This document shows, one piece after another, positions 57,901-60,746 of a DNA stretch of 60,746 bases (the first letter of the stretch is position 1; every line of letters begins with the position of its first letter). A program made the translations under genes and the position numbers. This stretch comes from Gamarada debralockiae. Lineage: Eukaryota > Ascomycota > Leotiomycetes > Helotiales > Hyphodiscaceae. The stretch covers positions 1 to 60,746 of the forward strand of contig NXFV01001612.1 in assembly GCA_002803225.1 (NCBI GenBank). Reading direction: 5' to 3'. The notes under the pieces are model-generated. The model was given only the letters and a program-made list of their open reading frames with translations. It was not told the origin of the DNA and made no database searches.

Positions 57901-58514
57901 CCAAAACCAAACCTCCCAACCTACTGTAACATCAACCTAATCGTTCAACTTGAATCAGGTTCCCAGAAATCAGAATCATAAAAACGTCAAAGCAGCGAGG
58001 TGTCAGCCTTTCAAGGTCAACAGCGCACCCCAAGGGCCCAAACTCTCACACATCATCCCTCCACTTGCCTTCATACGCCGTCGAGCAGAAGCCCCTCGCC
58101 TCACTCCACCGCTCCGCCAGGGGGCCCCATTTCCCATAAAAAACACCCACGTACTACCTTGGCACCTGGTCTACTACTCCACTCACCTCCTGTACCTCTA
58201 CCTTGCGACCGCTCCACAGTTACGCACGCTACATAAGTTGGAAAACCCCCATCGGTAGTCGTTTCCTCCGCTTCCTGTCCCCGTTCCTAAGAATTTCAAG
58301 AGAGAAAGTACACTCAACACTCTCTCCTTCCAACATCACAACCTTCCCCATACAACCAACAAACGGTCCAACAGGTTCAAGCCATAACAACACAACTAAG
58401 GGAATAATTTTTTTTCTTATTATATTCCCTACCAAAATTCTCGACGTTTGTCAACATCCCTTCACTCGTCACCAGTTAGAATAAAAGAGAGACTTTCGCT
58501 GCGGCGGCGATCAC

Positions 58515-59798
58515 ATGCAGCGCGCATCTTCCGCCGTAGATTTTAACAGTCTACTGAACCCTCAGTCTCAGTTGGAAGCTGAACAACAGGCTGCGAGGGA
58601 GAAGTTGAGGTTGATCGAGCAGCAGCAGCGAGAAGCAGAAATGGCGGCCGTCAGTATGATGCCTCCCATGATTGGGGGTCAGCACGGGGAAGACCGACAG
58701 GATTTGCCACGACCATACAAGTGTCCTCTGTGCGATAAGGCTTTCCACCGTCTCGAGCATCAGACAAGACACATTCGAACACATACGGGAGAGAAGCCTC
58801 ACGCCTGCCAATTTCCTGGCTGTACCAAACGATTTTCGCGATCAGACGAACTCACACGACATTCGAGGATACACAACAATCCCAACTCGAGGAGGAGTAA
58901 CAAGACACAGCAGGCTGTCCAACAAGCTGTGCAGAATGGAGGAATAGAGGGCAACTCGATGGCTCAAATGATGCCACCGCCAAACAAGACCATGTCAAGA
59001 TCTGCACCGACTTCGACCGTCGGCTCACCCAACGTCTCTCCTCCACACTCTTTCGCTACATACGCAGCCAACGTCCCATCCGCTCTTAATCCCTACGGTG
59101 GCCGGAGTCTAGGAGGAAGCCCCAACAACGGCCACAATCTCGACATCAACCTGCTCGCCACAGCAGCCACCCAAGTCGAGCGAGAAAGCAGTACGCTGGC
59201 CCCTCATCACCCTCACCACGGCTCTCGTCACCATCCGTACTATAGCCACTCTACCCACAGCAGCCGCAACCACCTCCCGTCGCTCTCCGCCTACGCCATG
59301 TCCCGTTCGCACTCCCACGACGAAGACGATCACTACTCACATCGACATGCGAAGCGCTCGCGACCTAACTCACCCAACAGCACTGCTCCATCTTCTCCTA
59401 CCTTCTCCCACGACTCGTTGTCCCCGACTCCAGACCACACACCGCTCGCGACCCCCGCTCACTCGCCTCGTCTGAGACCTTACGGTGGCGGATACGATCT
59501 GCCCGGGATACGCAACCTGTCGTTACAACACACCCCTGCGCTTGCGCCGATGGAGCCACAGCACCTTGACGGCCAATACCACCAGCAAAATCAAGCCACC
59601 AGTGCACCGAGAACGGGTCTTACGATCAGCGATATCATGTCGAGAACAGACGGCACGCAAAGGAAACTCCCTGTTCCTCAAGTCCCGAAGGTCGCTGTTC
59701 AAGATTTACTGAGTGCTGGTGAAAATGGGTTCAACAGCAGCGGTCAAAGTAGTACGACAGGCAGCATTGCAGGTGGTGATTTGATGGACAGGATGTGA
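58515..59798 (+). CDS. creA: Carbon catabolite repressor CreA/Cre1
   Basis: CreA binds SYGGRG sites and represses genes for alternative carbon sources, including plant cell-wall enzymes, when glucose is present. It is an intronless 427-aa frame. Two C2H2 zinc fingers lie at about 70-90 ([21 protein letters not shown]) and 98-120 ([19 protein letters not shown]), exactly CreA-like. A Ser/Pro/His-rich middle, an acidic HDEDDH patch and the conserved repression segment [20 protein letters not shown] near the C-terminus follow. The start ATG at 58515 is preceded by a long C/T-rich leader. It probably regulates the pectinases and endoglucanase of this window (inference). There are no lesions. Confidence 0.96.
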   Translation: MQRASSAVDFNSLLNPQSQLEAEQQAAREKLRLIEQQQREAEMAAVSMMPPMIGGQHGEDRQDLPRPYKCPLCDKAFHRLEHQTRHIRTHTGEKPHACQFPGCTKRFSRSDELTRHSRIHNNPNSRRSNKTQQAVQQAVQNGGIEGNSMAQMMPPPNKTMSRSAPTSTVGSPNVSPPHSFATYAANVPSALNPYGGRSLGGSPNNGHNLDINLLATAATQVERESSTLAPHHPHHGSRHHPYYSHSTHSSRNHLPSLSAYAMSRSHSHDEDDHYSHRHAKRSRPNSPNSTAPSSPTFSHDSLSPTPDHTPLATPAHSPRLRPYGGGYDLPGIRNLSLQHTPALAPMEPQHLDGQYHQQNQATSAPRTGLTISDIMSRTDGTQRKLPVPQVPKVAVQDLLSAGENGFNSSGQSSTTGSIAGGDLMDRM

Positions 59799-60746
59799 TT
59801 GCTAAGAGGATTTGGCTGGCGGCACACAATGACTCTTCAATGAACGAAGGAAGGAAGAAGGCGTTTTGGCAGCACGGTAATACACCGATAATTCAGAGAG
59901 CTCTCGATTCGATAATTCAGAGACCAGTCACATCTCTCGCATCGTCTTCAACGGCTCTCGAAATCTCCGCTTCACGACCGCACAAGGGGAAATCACCCCT
60001 CGATTCGATTTGCTTTCCGTTCTGATTTTACTGGCTTGATGGGATTTGCGTTGGGACGGTGTACGTGTAGAACAGCGCTCGCAGTATAGACTTATGCTTT
60101 TCCTACTTTTCTCATATCTCCCAAATTGTTTTTCCTTTTCTTCACGTTCTACGGGGCAAGCCGATTCTGGGGAAGTCCGGGGAGGAATTATTCTGAGGTT
60201 TGGGGATCATGATCAGCTTATGAATTTCCTTGTCTCTCGTATTTCAGTCAACAGCACACTTTTGGTGTTGCTTTAGCAGATTGGGGATTTATAGACGGAT
60301 GGATGGGCTTGGGCTTTGGTCTGGCTTTTCTGTTAGGAAGGGCGGGAGATTTCTAGGCAATGATCTAGGAAATGGAGTACTGAGAGCTCGGGCAACCTTG
60401 AGCTGGGAATTTCTTGTGAATGAGAATGAGAATGAAAGTGCTATTCAAATTTGCCTCCACTCTCACTCTCACAGTTGGAATTTGAGACGTCTGGACATGT
60501 GATTCTTGCTTGTGATTTATTTATCATCCTAGGGTAAGGCTTTGGATGTCTAAGACATATACTTGGTACTGGTACCATTACTCACATGTCTTCACCATCA
60601 CGGATGGGCTTAGTGAGAGGTACGTTCGTAACTTTTCACATGACGTCTACAACTTACAAAGTAACTTGCACATGAAACGCACAGATGATCAAATCATAGC
60701 CCACTTCAACACGGTACCCAAAAAAAAAAAAAAAAAAAAAAAAAAA
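59799..60746. other. creA 3' flank and window end
   Basis: No gene was recognised. The window finishes in 27 consecutive A residues (60720-60746), either a homopolymer or a contig-end artefact. Confidence 0.6.

Larger units (their letters stand above)
49621..58514. other. 8.9 kb gene-free stretch upstream of creA
   Basis: No supported coding region or RNA gene was found. It contains AT-rich tracts (50740-50830, 51400-51660), LTR-like debris, a MITE (51520-51962) and, near the end, the long C/T-rich leader and promoter of creA (about 57900-58514). Confidence 0.5.

Overview
The window looks like a contig piece from a filamentous ascomycete (Pezizomycotina, plausibly a plant-associated Leotiomycete; the class is an inference). 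Genes carry several short introns of about 45-200 nt with GT...AG ends and CTRAC/TACTAAC-like branch points. The contents are typical of such fungi: secreted pectinases, a GH12 endoglucanase with a cellulose-binding module, Zn2Cys6 regulators and CreA. All exon joins given here were made by eye from splice motifs, reading-frame continuity and family motifs. No transcript or database search was available.

Layout. (1) 1-5000 is a pectin-degradation island: the 3' end of a pectin methylesterase, a complete second pectin methylesterase on the minus strand, and a divergently transcribed GH28 pectinase. The promoter those two share carries two identical GCGGGGCAG boxes, which fit the CreA site. (2) 5000-8400 is gene-poor, with a possible half Zn2Cys6 relic. 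(3) 8406-9634 is a short metacaspase with a frameshift and an altered catalytic motif. (4) 10028-21340 is a candidate sugar-oxidation cluster: an XlnR-like regulator, an aldo-keto reductase, an amidohydrolase-type sugar lactonase, a decayed FucP-type sugar permease and a second Zn2Cys6 regulator. (5) 21817-36228 is a dense housekeeping block: Sec5, NAD-isocitrate dehydrogenase subunit 2, a membrane-anchored histidine phosphatase, Rot1, 5-formyl-THF cyclo-ligase, SmE and an Mtr10-type importin. Most lie as divergent pairs with 340-390 bp promoters. (6) 37292-46794 holds a regulator combining a BED-like finger with Zn2Cys6, a tiny membrane protein, a RAD51-paralogue ATPase and a GH12-CBM1 endoglucanase. 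(7) 46795-58514 has few genes. It holds a repeat-peptide locus (about 48.67-49.6 kb) and mobile-element debris, including a MITE with near-perfect terminal inverted repeats. (8) 58515-59798 is CreA, and the window ends in a 27-base A run.

How the genes fit together. Pectinases, endoglucanase, a sugar-oxidation cluster with an XlnR-type regulator, and CreA together suggest plant cell-wall sugar use under carbon-catabolite control. The sugar cluster would oxidise an aldose to a lactone (reductase/dehydrogenase) and hydrolyse the lactone to an aldonate (lactonase). Its FucP-type transporter points to L-fucose or a similar sugar, but that transporter is clearly broken here.

The most unusual locus is at 48673-49367. 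It has five in-frame copies of a GPMWAR-type hexapeptide whose codons vary mainly at third positions. A perfect 35-bp tandem duplication throws the only upstream ATG out of frame with the repeats.
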